Positions 10,934 through 22,956 of a DNA stretch of 64,000 bases are shown here, piece by piece. The position numbers and the translations under genes are program-made. Position 1 is the stretch's first letter; every line of letters starts with the position of its first letter. Origin of the DNA: Pomphorhynchus laevis (Eukaryota > Acanthocephala > Palaeacanthocephala > Echinorhynchida > Pomphorhynchidae); assembly GCA_012934845.2 (NCBI GenBank), contig WNNJ02003518.1:124001-188000 (forward strand), written 5' to 3'. The notes beneath the pieces are model-generated. The model was not told the origin of the DNA. It saw nothing but the letters and a program-made list of their open reading frames with translations, and made no database searches.

Positions 10934-11507
10934 AATGTGTAATTAAGTCTAACAATTTTTGTAACAAAAAGTAACTAAAATTTAAGTCTAACAATTCAAT
11001 AAGTGAACAAATTTATACAGGTAGCCTTATTCTTAATAAAACCAATGTTAATGATAATGAATGTATATATAACCTCAATTAAAACTACTTTAAATTTATA
11101 TCTTAAAGGTAATAGTATCACTTATATCCAAAAGAGGAAGCCTATCGATTAATCATGATTTTATTTTGTGGAATATAAAATAAGCCCATGACAAAATTGA
11201 TTCATTGTGCGTTAGTTAATTAGCAATACGGCTACGTTTTGTACACGCGTACCGTTATAATTTAAAAATAATCAGTTTAAAAGAAAATAAAACTAGATTT
11301 TTGTTTACAATTGCAAGTAGATGTCGTTGCAGACTTTATACTAGCGTACTTGCTAATTATATCAACTGAATTACAAAAATTATCTATTTGAACGTTCGCA
11401 TGCTGGATGCAATGAGATTTTAAGTATAATATATATTTCTATGTTTCTATATTCAAAGTCCAGTCTATCAAGCAACATCGTTTTGTGTATATGATATATT
11501 TTTATAT
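10934..11507 (+). repeat. Decayed further copy of the ORF/RT repeat
   Basis: 10980-11060 repeats the QIYP scrap. 11160-11420 repeats the ORF at 10142-10438 with many differences and no long frame left. Confidence 0.6.
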
Positions 11508-12513
11508 ATTATACATAATTTGACTTGATAAAGATCTAAGTGAGGAACAACACGTTGTCAAAATAAACAATTTGTCTCTGGTCTTTGGTTGGTTACTGTT
11601 ACGATAATTTAGTATTTGAAAGTATCTAATATGGAACCCAGTCCGCAGCTATATATTTCTTGAAGAAATTTTTCGAAACGCGTTGTTTTAATAAATTAGA
11701 AGTTTTTGTTTTCTAGGTTAATTAACTGATAATTGCACAGATTATTAATAGCGTCTTGAAATAATAAATTTGCAATTGATAAATTATATATTTATCAATT
11801 AATATTATATTTAAAGAAAATGCGATTTAATAAATGATAAGATAATGATAAATTGGAAAACAAATTGCAATAAAATTTATTTATATATTTATATATTTAT
11901 CAATTAATATTATATTTAAAGAAAATGCGATTTAATAAATGATAAGATAATAATAAATTGGAAATGTATAAAATTGGAAATGTTATTTGAAAATGCAAAA
12001 ATGAAAATTAGATTAAATAAATGATAGCATTGTAAAGTAAAAAATTTAGTAACATTTAATTGTAACATAAAAATGTAAAACGTAAAAGGAACAAAAACGT
12101 TACCGTAGCAACTAAAACATCAATTAAGTAAGTGAAAATTAAAACGTGAAAATAAAATCTCGAAAATGGTCTTTGCGATACTCGATGATAGCCAATAACA
12201 TTGAGATTAACATTATCTCAATGATAAATCGCGATAAAATTATCAAATTCGAAACGGCAAGACACCCCGCATAAGGTAGAAAATTTATTAAATTTTCGAT
12301 TCCAGTTTGGAATCATCATCAAAAATCTGAAACAGGTAAAATGTTAAGGATATAAAAATTAAAAACAAAGATGCACGTTAGGTAGGTCCTCACGTTGTGC
12401 TTCCAGGTCTACGATTTAGAACCTACTTTGCAAACTTTACAAAGAAGGATGCGCAATCACGATTTAGACTTAAACGGTAGCCATCATTCTTATTTAAGCC
12501 CGGCTTTAATTCT

Positions 12514-12861
12514 TCAATCCAGAGTGACTCGCATATTCGCCTTTTCAAATTTTCTTTGGACAGAATAGATTACTTCAACATTATCAAAATCAATCTTGTG
12601 TCCTGTACTGAAGGCATGCTGAGCCACAGCTGAGTGGGCAGTTATGCGTAGGACTGAGCGATGCGCTTTTACTCTGGCTTTTAAAAATCTATTAGTGTGT
12701 CTTATATAAAAGAGTACGCAATCATGGAAGTTTATCCGGTAAATTACCCCTTTTATCTCATTGGTCCTTTCTACACTTGTCATCATTCTAATTGATTTAT
12801 AAGTGCGCTCATTATAGATAAGACTAATGGGCAAATTAGACATTATTATAAAATTTCTCAC
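12514..12861 (-). pseudogene. Penelope-like GIY-YIG endonuclease domain, copy 2
   Basis: 115-residue frame joining GVIYRINFHDCVLFYIRHTN with KARVKAHRSV and HSAVAQHAFSTGHKIDFDN. The GIY and YI-x elements of the nuclease fold are present in one frame here. Confidence 0.8.
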
Positions 12862-13273
12862 CCTATTTTAAACGAGCTTTGACATCCATCCACACTCAGG
12901 TAGTATCATGGACCGACGACCGGAATTGGCCTATCAACAACCTTCGTTAATATATCAAAAAGCATACTTTCAGGATATCCCAAATCCTTAAAAATATTCA
13001 TGAAGCACACAATTGCGTTTATCCATGGTGCTACACAGTCTAATAGCTCTAAGGCAGAATCTCTTAAATATTCCTAATTTTGTACGCACACTGTGGCTAC
13101 TAGACCAATGTAGATATAAGTCCGTTTCTGTAGGTTTTTGGAACCGTTTAGAGAAATACTGTTGATTAACAAGTCAAGCTAAGATATGTGGCCAGGTCAA
13201 TTTAATATAAGGATGGCATTTAGAAACTCGATAAACCGGGAAGACTATCTTTACCTTCTGGCCAAGTGAAGAT

Positions 13274-13966
13274 CTACGGCCAAGTTGTTATAATATACTC
13301 GGTCATTGCAGTTAACTCAAAGTCATCCATAAATATATCAGGTAATGTCGAACCTAACGGGGAACCAATTGCAACACCCCATATATGATTGTACAGAACC
13401 CAATCGAACGAAAAGTTTGTGGCCGTGGCCAAATTAAAGAAGGACCTGATAAGACTTGCATTGACATGAACAGACCATGTGGATTTCAACTTCTTTATTG
13501 CAGAATCGATAGTTTCGGTCACTGGCTCATTAGTAAAAAGGGGCGACACATCAAGAGTAAAGCACGTAAATTGAGAATTAGGCGGTAAGTTAATTTCATT
13601 TAGAAACTTAACCATTAGATGACTATTCAACACTTTGGATTTGATATTCAGAACATGATCTTTCAATAACCGAGCTACATGCTTATCAGCATAATAATTA
13701 AAGGCCCCTATCATTAACACAATATGCCTCAGTGCAATGTCAGGTTTGTGAATTTTGGGGAAGCCATATGCCCTAGGAACATTTGGGTTAGAAGGATTCA
13801 TCAACTTATAGTCTGCGTCCATTATGATATCCTTTCGTCTCATTTCCTTCAAAACCTCAATTAGCTTCTGAGACCGAACACATGTCAGATCTTTAGCGGC
13901 AACTTCAAATGTAGAAGGATCGTTTATTATGTTACACATCTTAGAGGTATATTCAAGTGAATTCAA
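13274..13966 (-). pseudogene. Penelope-like reverse transcriptase domain, copy 2
   Basis: 230-residue frame, identical to the copy 1 RT through RAYGFPKIHKP, FTLDVSPLFTNEPV and AIGSPLGSTLPDIFMDDFE. It is shorter at its C-terminal end. Confidence 0.85.
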
Positions 13967-15640
13967 AATCCAAAAAAATTATCGATAAAAATTATATAAA
14001 AATTATAATAAAGTTAATGTTGGATTAGAAAATGATAGCATTGAGAAATGTAAAACGTGGTCTTGTTTAATTGAAACATTAAAATGTAATACTTAATGGG
14101 AACGAAAACAATTAAGTACTTGAGGATTAAAACGTGGCAATTATATTTTTTGTTTATTACATATTATAGTTTGTTTATTTAGATAATAAATATTGCATTC
14201 CAATTTACATTTTTAAATGTTTTAAATTCTCAAATGTTTTTAACTAAATAAAAGAACCTATTTTTTAATTCGATTTAAGTTCTGGCTATTTGACGCTCAT
14301 ATATTTTATAGAATTTTAAAATTACAATCAATTTTAAATTAACAAATTGTCAGTATTACTTTTTCAAATGCTTAGTTAATCCATTGTTCCTTAGTTACTT
14401 TCCAACAAAATTTCACTTTTCAAAAATCACGAAAACACGAAAATCAGAAGAAGCAATTTGAAATCAATTTATTATCATAAATTATCATAATTTATGAAAA
14501 AAGGCCTTTTTATGGAAAAGTAGATTCTGAGGCAATGATTTACATCATTTTGGTGCTTTATTACAATATACACACGGAATTGTGGATATAAGTAATTTGG
14601 ATATCAGAGAAAAGCCCAAAGCATAACAATAAAAGAATGAAATGACTTAAAAATATTCAAGGTATGCTTTTATACCCTGGAATAACCAATAAAACACATT
14701 TTTATTTATTTAATAGCTAGAGAGCATAGTAAATGTGTTTTAGTGTGTTCTATAGCAATAAAGTATAGTCGAAAGCAATACAAAATGTTACTAAATCATG
14801 GAAACATTAGAAACCTACGAGATACATCCAAACCTCAGTTATTATTTAGCCATGTCTACGCTAAAATAAAAATAATAAAATGATAAAAACACAAATATAT
14901 GTAGCAATTAAGCTACATATATCGTGTAGATATTTATAAATGTAATATTTATAATGTTTCCATATCAAGAAAACATTAGCCAGCCAATAGAACTTACGAG
15001 ATAAGTAAGTTGTTATCTAATTTATCATAAAAGATAATAATTAATTATTTAGACAAATAATTAATTATTTGAATCGTAAACTATGTCCAAGCATTTTGTA
15101 CTTAATATAAATAAGAAAAATAATAAATATTTTTATCTTTATATTTAATATAATTTAGATTAATATAGAGTAAAAAATTTCTAAAAAATTCAATTTTTAT
15201 AAAGTGATTAATAAATAATATACAATTTTACATAATTAAGAATTACAGTTCAAAAGAAAGAACTAATGTTATCATGTTTCGACTCATATTCTTCGACCCA
15301 GCAGAGAAGCGAGGGCCCATGCTATTGATGTATTTTATCTGACGAAATTTGGAAATTTAACATTATTTAAAATTTTTAAATAATATTAGTATTTAATATA
15401 GAGTATTTTATTTACTATCCACGCATATAAATTTTCCTTTCAAAAGTTTAAATTTATTTTTAATAATATTTAAATGATTTATATATTTGGCAAATGTTTG
15501 TTTATTTTTACTAGTTTAAAATTTGTATCTACTAATTTATTTAAATGATTTTAAACTAGTTTCATTACATTTTATGCCATTTGACATATTATTGCACAAT
15601 TAAGAATAGTCGATATCGTGTCTCCGTTTTATGGAAACAT

Positions 15641-15871
15641 CAAAAATTGTTAGACTTAAATACACATATATCATTAATATATCGAAACATATATTTCATA
15701 TATTTATATAAGTTAGATTTATTTTTAAACAGTTATGAACAAATTCATATTCTATAAAGCCTAAAGAACAGTCAGCTATAATTAGGCTACCATTATTACC
15801 TTCTGTTGGAAAACCTTTTATTTGTCTGAATATAGATGTCCCTATTTTTATTTATCAATATAATTTTTATT
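15641..15871 (-). pseudogene. RT scrap between Penelope-like copy 2 and the inverted-repeat arm
   Basis: On the minus strand a decayed block resembling the motif B to motif C stretch (ending IEYEFVHN) lies about 15720-15810. It matches the RT family of 9630-9854. Confidence 0.45.
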
Positions 15872-16760
15872 TATCAAAATAAAGCTTCTATTAATTTGTT
15901 AAATATGGGTTATAGTTATATAAAATATATGTGTATATCTTTTTCCGAATATAAGATTAATTAATTTTCCAACGCTTCTTTCATAATTGGGCTACTGTTA
16001 TCTCCCATTGGAACACCTCTAATTTGTTTAAAAATACCGATAAAATTGAATTAATAGAAGCCCTAAATCTTTTGATAAATCAAAATTATTTAAAGATAGA
16101 AACATCTATATTTAACTAAATTAAATGTTTTCTCATGGAGGTGATACTAGCCCAATTATAGCTTTATCAAGAATAAGGCTAGCTGGATAAATTTGTTCAC
16201 TTATTGAATAAAATTATTAGAGTTAAATACACATTTATCATTAATATATCGAAACATATATTTCATATCTTTACATAATTTAGATTTATTATTTGAACAG
16301 CTATGAACAAATTCATATTCTATAAAGTTTAAAAATAACTGATTTTGATATAGCCCAAAAATGTCACTATAATTGTTTACTGTATTTCGCTGGATGTATT
16401 AGCTCAAGACTCATTACATCCTTAATACCGACATCCAAATACGATATTTTTGTAATTTTACTGATGTAATTAGCAAGTACGCTAGTATAAAGTCTGCAAC
16501 GACATTTACTTGCAATTGTAAACAAAAATCTAGTTTTATTTTCTTTTAAACTTATCATTTCCAAATGATAACGGTACGCGTGTACGAAACGAAGCCGTAT
16601 TGCTAATTCATTAACTAACGCACCCGGAATCAATTTGAGTCATGTGCTTAGTTCCTATTCTACAAAATATTATCGTGACTAATCGATATGTTCCCTCTTT
16701 CGGGTTCAACTGTAGAGTGTAATATCTGAGAAAACGATACACTGCCAATATGTTTATTGA
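15872..16760 (-). repeat. Right arm of ~0.77-kb inverted repeat
   Basis: Reverse complement of 10060-10933 (closest over 15872-16633). It contains the ORF at 16367-16633 and RT scraps near 15960-16300. Confidence 0.8.
16367..16633 (-). CDS. Unassigned 88-residue ORF, right inverted-repeat copy
   Basis: Same protein as 10142-10438 apart from the first residues. It begins MIPGALVNELAIRL and overlaps the end of the ORF at 16611-16895 by about 23 bp in another frame. Frame preservation in two copies suggests past selection or recent duplication. Function unknown. Confidence 0.4.
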   Translation of the reverse strand: MIPGALVNELAIRLRFVHAYRYHLEMISLKENKTRFLFTIASKCRCRLYTSVLANYISKITKISYLDVGIKDVMSLELIHPAKYSKQL

Positions 16761-16895
16761 TGTATATACTAGGAATACAAATGTTGCTTTCATTACAACA
16801 CTTAAGCAAAGTTTGCTAATCGGATCTTTGATTAAGACAACAGCTCTCCATATCACGATGCCAGTAAAACAGACTTGTAAGAATATGTGAATCAT
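16611..16895 (-). CDS. Unassigned membrane-protein ORF (94 residues)
   Basis: Two hydrophobic stretches (about residues 3-22, IFLQVCFTGIVIWRAVVLI, and 30-55, LSVVMKATFVFLVYTSINIL) are followed by a hydrophilic tail YYTLQLNPKEGTYRLV. Only the tail region is also present, diverged, in the left repeat at about 10060-10140. The start lies 7 bp downstream of the stop of the ORF at 16902-17309, so the two may be parts of one locus. No family was recognised. Confidence 0.35.
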   Translation of the reverse strand: MIHIFLQVCFTGIVIWRAVVLIKDPISKLCLSVVMKATFVFLVYTSINILAVYRFLRYYTLQLNPKEGTYRLVTIIFCRIGTKHMTQIDSGCVS

Positions 16896-16901
16896 CGCTC
16901 T

Positions 16902-17309
16902 TTAAATATCTGTAAAATTTACATTTAGACACTGGCCGTCCTCTGGTGTAGAAACCAGTTTAAATGGAAATTGGTTGTTTTTCTGTAATTGCTTATGTAG
17001 ACGAAACTCACCAGGTACGAAATATTTAAGAATTCTTCGATACTTTGGTTTATTTGCTCGTCTTATGATTGGACTGGTTTCACATAATTTATCATATTTA
17101 ATCTTTCCATCAAATACCGTATTCATGAATTTATCCCTCGCTAGATGGCATAGAAGATGACCAAATCCTTCAAATTTTCGCCAAATAGGAGGATGGGGAC
17201 GTACAAAATAAGACTGAGTTTCAGGCTTATAATATTTATACAGTAATGAGAACATTGGATATTTATGCAATTTAATTGTATAATGTGAACAACTAACAAT
17301 CAATTTCAA
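16902..17309 (-). CDS. Unassigned basic ORF (135 residues)
   Basis: A Lys/Arg-rich protein starting MKLIVSCSHYTIKLHKYP. It has an aromatic-rich middle (YKYYKPETQSYFVRPHPPIW, then KFEGFGHLLCHLARDKF) and a basic tail (NKPKYRRILKYFVPGEF). Base composition and codon use look like a real protein rather than chance in this AT-rich DNA. No other copy was seen in the window. It could be a host exon, for example of a small mitochondrial-type protein, or part of the neighbouring element. No homologue was recognised. Confidence 0.4.
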   Translation of the reverse strand: MKLIVSCSHYTIKLHKYPMFSLLYKYYKPETQSYFVRPHPPIWRKFEGFGHLLCHLARDKFMNTVFDGKIKYDKLCETSPIIRRANKPKYRRILKYFVPGEFRLHKQLQKNNQFPFKLVSTPEDGQCLNVNFTDI

Positions 17310-17394
17310 TAATTAAAGTTGAACGCTTGAGATATTTAGCGCGAAATTTAATATGTGATATGCGGAGTATACACAGTATCGATGCAAAAATGAT

Positions 17395-17610
17395 ATTGGT
17401 TCTCACATATTTTGCCTTGAAACTATGTTATGGAATACAGTACAGAAAGCAAAGAAATGTAAAGAGCGAATTAGAGAAAAATATTATAATTTTGGTTGAA
17501 CATTTACGATAATTAACCTTTAATGTTATAATCATTTCTAACCGTTTGAGTACGCGCGTCAAACCATAGCAATATTATGTAATGATATAATTTTTAAACT
17601 ATCAAATATA
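17395..17610. repeat. Diverged direct repeat, left of Ty3/gypsy fossil
   Basis: ATTTTGCCTTGAAACTATG and ACGCGCGTCAAACCATA followed by ATGATATAATTTTTAAACTA match 21225-21330. The pair brackets the Ty3/gypsy fossil and may be old LTR remains or a repeat into which it inserted. Confidence 0.5.
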
Positions 17611-17869
17611 ATTTTAATGAGCATTTCCAATATATCAAATGAATATTAAAAGCGGAATCCAAAGAATTCTTATATTTTATAAATAAATAAAGATTTTCTT
17701 TAGAACTATGATATTTTAAAAACACTGTCGTGACTGCTACGCAACACTCTCTGAATGAATGAAATAGAGGCACACCATAGAATGCATGTAAATAGTGGGA
17801 CCCGCGAGACGATGAATAAACAGTAAATTATTATAAATTTTACAAGAATTGTCCAGTCATAATGAACCT

Positions 17870-20860
17870 TCTAGAACAAGCAGTAAAGTATCACGAGTGA
17901 GTACAGTACCAGTGTTCAGACAGTTCAACATATCATGTGAAAATTGGGAGGATTATGGATACAAATTATAATTTCACTTTCAAGCTCAAGAAGACACAAG
18001 AAAGAAGACACAAGAAAGACACTATAGAAGACACAAGAAAGAAGGATATGTTTATGTCATAGGCTGGGACATCCGGATTTCAGTTGATATCGCGACTCAA
18101 CGTTGAACGAGTAGTCACAAATCACACGTATGCTTAATTGATAGAACAACTCGACATTTATTTCCAACGAGCAGTACACTTGTTAGCAGCTAGTTACGAC
18201 CTCAACCAACGGGCGATGGATAAGACTCAGTCAAATGCTACGAGGGTCGTATGTCTCAGAGAAAATACAAGACATTGCAAATTCTCCAAGACATTAATAA
18301 CGAGAAACAAGTAGTCGAAGGACGCATACGTGATCACATCATCGTCAAGACGATGATTATATATGATAACATTATGATTATATTCCGAATGCATTGTTGC
18401 GGTTGGATAATCCGTTATTAGAAAATCGAGGGTTTGCAACACATTTGAACTTCTTCAACGAACATCCGCTACATCCGGGAAATGTAGCAAATACAACATC
18501 GCAATATTTAAGATAGTTGGGTCTAGGCAAACTACTCTAAAAAATGAGCATGCAGATATGTCAGTTATACAAGAACGTATCGTTTATCGAAGAACCTATT
18601 TAAATGTATGTGAACGTTACGGACGAAAACACACGGACAATAAGAATTGTTCATCTTTGAATTGAAAGTACCGACAGTGCCATAAAAAAGTTAATTTCGC
18701 CGTTTGCTGTCGCAGTGAACGCTTGAATAAGATTTCAACGAGAGCTCAGATTTCTTAAATACGGTAAATATCGTTGAAGAATCAGAGTTAGCGCCGAAAT
18801 TCAAGTTACCTTAAACGGCTATCATTGCTACATAAAGTATATATCAGGGCGAGCGTAATGGTTATTATCTATGAAACATGGTTTTTATCAGGGAACCATC
18901 GGTTTGTAAGCGTTTTTTTGAATACATATGGCGATCATGTATTGCCTACCTTGTGAGAGTGTCAGGTGAAAGTGACACGTCGATAATAAAATAATAATAA
19001 TAAAATATTATTTTATCTTGGCCTGAGAATGTAGCGATTTTCATACTAAGGTATCAGGAAAGATAGAAACCCTTACTGATAGCGACACGTCGAACGCAGA
19101 TTTGAATGGATTGCTCCCTGTTCATGCACCGTTATTCAAGAATGATGAACGATCTATACTCAATTATAGAGTAAGTTTAAATGTTGAATCTGCTGTAATA
19201 CCAAAGTATTATCAAAGCCGATGCGTTCCTTTTAATCTCCATGACAAAGTATAGAAAGCATTGGGAGACCAAGTCTATGCGAGATTTCTAGAACCGGTAG
19301 GTTCATCAAAAAAATATGTTGAATGGGTAACCCCCATTGTGCTATTCAGAAAATCTAATGGCTTGATTCGAATATGTGGAGATTTTAGGACCACATTGTG
19401 ATGTTATCATTCAAAGTCTGGGCGATACACGAAATGAATGTTTCGTCGAACAAACCGCAGCTACGCTCGTTATTGGGGTCAGCTAATTTTTTGAACAGCT
19501 TAATCCTTAAACTGCAGACAAAATTGTATCGGTTGTTAGGCAAAAATAGCGAATGATCAATGATTTGGGATTGGAGCAGTGTTATTTCAAAAGCAAAATA
19601 ATAACCAGTACGCACTCATAGCCTACGCATCTCGAACATTAAAGACAAATGAGAAAAAATATTTAAAAGTAAAGAAGGAATGTTAATTCTTTTATTTGGC
19701 GTAACCAGATACTATCAATATCGGGCATGTCGAAGATTTGCCTTTTCGTAGAGACCATAAACCACTGTTACATGTTCGTAATCAGTTGGCAATTGTCCAA
19801 AATGACGAATCAGCGGCTAAGTCGTTGGGCGATTACTGTTGTAAAATACGATTTTGAACTCAAATATTATATCAAGGGAGCTTAAACCTGCTTGCGGGCA
19901 CATTGTCGAGGCTTCATGTGGAAGAAGGAATGAATACGAATGAAACCGATGGGGTGAAATTACATACGCTGCACGACCACAACGCATCAAAAATCGAATT
20001 ATCATCAGACGACTTATGTACAGCTAGCTTAAATTATCCAATGAGCAAGACTTTACATCAAAACTGATTGTCCTAACCAATATGAGGGTCAATTAAGGTC
20101 ATATATGGCTAGAACGGCACAACTGTCGTCTAAGTATGGGATGATTTTATGGCTACAAATAATCGTCATACCGATTACATTACGATCACATGCATTAGAA
20201 ACAGTGTATTTGGAACATTTCGGCATAAGTGCAACTTAAAAAATAGCTTGACTATACAGTTGGTGGCCCTGACTGGATAAAGTCATAGAAAATAGGTCGA
20301 ATAATATCAACTTTGCAAACACACCGGCCATCAGCGAGATTACAATTTTTATATCGATGGACATGCCTTAAACCGCGTGGTAACGTATCCGCATTGATTT
20401 TGCTGGTTAGATCTTGGGCAAAGTATATTTTGTCTTTCTTTATGTTTTCAGTCAGTGGCCGGAGGTTAATCAAATAGCGAACTTTTAATCTATGTAGACA
20501 ATAGGAGTGCTTCAGAAACATTTCGAACAATGAGGAGTGTAAAATTACGTATTTTAAGCAACGGCCTCCATTTCACTGCAAGAGTTTAAGAAGTTTTGCC
20601 AGAATAATTGAATTAGACACATCACAACATCGTCATACTTCCAAAGACAAATTGTTTGGTAGTGTTTCATTGGGACCTTCGGAAAGGCGCGTCGCATCCG
20701 AATCCGTATCTTCTCGAAATTCGCTGTCAATCCTAAAAGTTTTGGCGTATAAAACGCCATAAGCATCTTCTGCTAGAGCGCATGTGAGTCTTTGTGGGAA
20801 CATGTGATTATATCCAACCATATATGAGCAGAACAACATATACGAATCAAGAAAATATGA
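17870..20860 (+). mobile_element. Ty3/gypsy LTR-retrotransposon fossil
   Basis: A heavily decayed plus-strand element with parts in the expected order: gag-like sequence (about 18100-18450), a Cys-rich knuckle remnant (about 18600-18720), RT start with WVTPIVLFRKSNG and IRICGDFR (about 19320-19390), RNase H with YASRTLKTNEKKYLK (about 19610-19670) and RWAITVVKYDFELKYY (about 19820-19870), and integrase remnants (about 20250-20800). It is broken in a dozen or more places, so it is old. Terminal repeats are not clear; see the repeats at 17395-17610 and 21225-21330. Confidence 0.75.
17980..18045. repeat. Short tandem repeat in gypsy fossil
   Basis: About four copies of AAGACACAAGAAAG, in the leader/gag region of the fossil. 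Confidence 0.7.
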
Positions 20861-21224
20861 AAGGCATGATCTCCTATAAACTTAATCTATTTAACCCCTA
20901 CAATTGATCGTAACTTTTTGATTATAGATACCTATAATTACATACAGAAGTGATATATTTTCATACCGAGGTGATGAATGTCACAAAATTGGATTCACGT
21001 GAATAGTGGGTGCACGTCGTACGATTAATGAACAGTAGTTCATAAGTAGATTGCTATAAGTGGTTGTTGTTATGGGAATGTTTTGGGTTTTGTTAAACAC
21101 TACGTTCAATCAGAACAAACGCTTGCTGACATTATTCTTAATGACACAAATGCCATTAAATATATTTTATACAAAGATCTTTTTGGTTGATTACGTATTG
21201 GTTGATATCATATTGATTCATACG

Positions 21225-21330
21225 TATTTTGTCTTGAAACTATATTATATTCATTTCCAACTGTTAGTGTACGCGCGTCAAAACATATCGATACTAATTA
21301 ATGATATAATTTTTAAACTATCAAATACGG
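21225..21330. repeat. Diverged direct repeat, right of Ty3/gypsy fossil
   Basis: ATTTTGTCTTGAAACTATA and ACGCGCGTCAAAACATA followed by ATGATATAATTTTTAAACTA. Partner of 17395-17610. Confidence 0.5.
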
Positions 21331-21339
21331 TTAAGTAAG

Positions 21340-21730
21340 AAGAAGCTCAATAAAATATAAATTTAATATATTTCATAATATAAACAAATCAAAATAATCA
21401 TTTTCATCTTTTATTGCTTATTGTTGTTATTGTTGTTTTATATTTATTGTTTTTATTTTCCTCTCTCGAATTTCTGCTGATGTTGTCAGAAATAAAAAGA
21501 TCGTTAAATTTAAAATAAATGTTTTTCTGAATAATTTATTACACTTTCTTTTATGGGTGTTAAAGATATGTGTAGTTAAAATCTACAAATATTTAAAGCT
21601 TACCCAATTAAATTCAATAATTTATCAATAAAACAAATTCTGTAATCGATAGTTTGCGGAACACTTCAATTCAGTATTGAAGAATTGTTATTAGTGGACA
21701 TAGTATATAATAATATAATTTTTAAACTAA
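21340..21730. other. AT-rich non-coding
   Basis: No gene or clear repeat was recognised. Confidence 0.5.
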
Positions 21731-21737
21731 AAATAAA

Positions 21738-22260
21738 TTAGTTTGAAACAAACTGATCCATAACATAATAAGATTTAGCAACAGAAAGAGAAATTATGCA
21801 AGGCTTAGAGGGTGTATTTGCCAAACTGGCAATCAGTAATTCAATCGATCGAGTTGTTTCTTGTTGAAGTGTTCTAAAGAAGTTGAACATTTCGTCCATA
21901 TGAGGTCCAGATGAGTTACACACCGAATTTGCGTTACTGGGGAGAGTATACATTATTCTTTACTGTATGTCTTCTCACATAGTCCTTGAATGCTGAACAT
22001 CTTCTTGACCACGCAGGATGTTCAAGTCCGCAATTCGTGTATTTTTGGGCTAGTTTGCATTGTGTGTCATGAACGGATTCATCGGATCCACACACTCCGC
22101 ATTTCTTCATCCTACCACAGATGGAGTTCCAGTGTCCCCACATGTGACACTTGTTACAATGTGGAAATGTGAGATTGTCCGTACTTGCAATTGTAAAGTT
22201 TAGATTGCAACACATAAAGGGATTAAATGCTGAATTAGACAGGAGATGGGCATTGTCCTC
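21738..22260 (-). pseudogene. LINE ORF1 relic with CCHC knuckles (Jockey/R1-like)
   Basis: The minus-strand frame at 21934-22215 has CNKCHMWGHWNSIC followed by CGVCGSDESVHDTQC and CGLEHPAWSRRC. This is the tandem zinc-knuckle array plus the H-A/P-xx--C-A-F-K segment typical of ORF1 proteins of Jockey/R1-group LINEs, which bind element RNA. It continues in another frame to 21738. The 5' part and ORF2 are absent. It is related to the ORF1 at 50203-50855, but not a recent copy of it. Confidence 0.75.
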
Positions 22261-22261
22261 T

Positions 22262-22950
22262 TCAGTATTTGCGAATGCAATAGGAAATCAATGAATATTT
22301 TGATCGAATATCTTAAAATATATTTTTAAGTTTCAGTATTATATATTATATAATACATTATATATTATTAGTTTCATACATAGATATTATGTTTAGCAGA
22401 GTTTATTTGCAACTAAAGAGATAATAGAATCTAACTCTGAATATTCAAAAATCAAAATATTTTTAAAATAACGAATTCATTTGTCAATATCACAAAACAT
22501 TATTTTGCATAATTTAATTTTATTTTAATAAAAAACATAAATCATTATGTGATAAATTATGTCACTTTGAATGAAAAATATCTCGTATATATACGGTAGA
22601 ATATGATATATATGCTATATATGCTATACTACATATTATTAAAAATATCAGAATAAGTGTTAATGTAATTAATGATATAAATGTTTAATATGATAACAAA
22701 TATAATATTAAATTTATTATAATATTAATATATTACGAGATAGAAATATTAGTAGTTGTTGATATTTACAATATCAATAATTAATAAATAATAATTAATA
22801 ATTAATAATAATACCAATATCAATAATAAATAATTATTACTTATTTAAAAATAATTAATTATTTAGACACTTTTTAATTAAAACGAAAATGGAAAATAAA
22901 GTTAATTTAAATTTCGACTATAAACTAATTGAGAGTAAACACAAATGTTA
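22262..22950. other. AT-rich intergenic, downstream of NRDE2
   Basis: Very AT-rich (TATATA, TAATATTAAT runs). Presumably holds the NRDE2 3' untranslated region and polyadenylation site, but no single signal stands out. Confidence 0.4.
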
Positions 22951-22956
22951 TACAAT

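Larger units (their letters stand above)
11508..15640 (-). mobile_element. Penelope-like retroelement, copy 2
   Basis: Nearly base-for-base copy of 2697-6908, about 80 bp shorter overall. RT and GIY-YIG domains are present on the minus strand. It is more damaged than copy 1, with roughly five or more breaks. Both ends stop abruptly at the same points as copy 1: left at ATTATACATAATTTGACTTG, right at GGAAACAT. Inverted repeats lie on either side (10060-10933 and 15872-16760). Confidence 0.8.

Noticed and set aside
16975-17160. Plus-strand 61-codon frame
   Set aside because: Antisense shadow of the 135-residue ORF; the minus frame is longer and more protein-like.
20252-20839. Minus-strand frames of 68-92 codons
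   Set aside because: Antisense to integrase remnants of the plus-strand Ty3/gypsy fossil.
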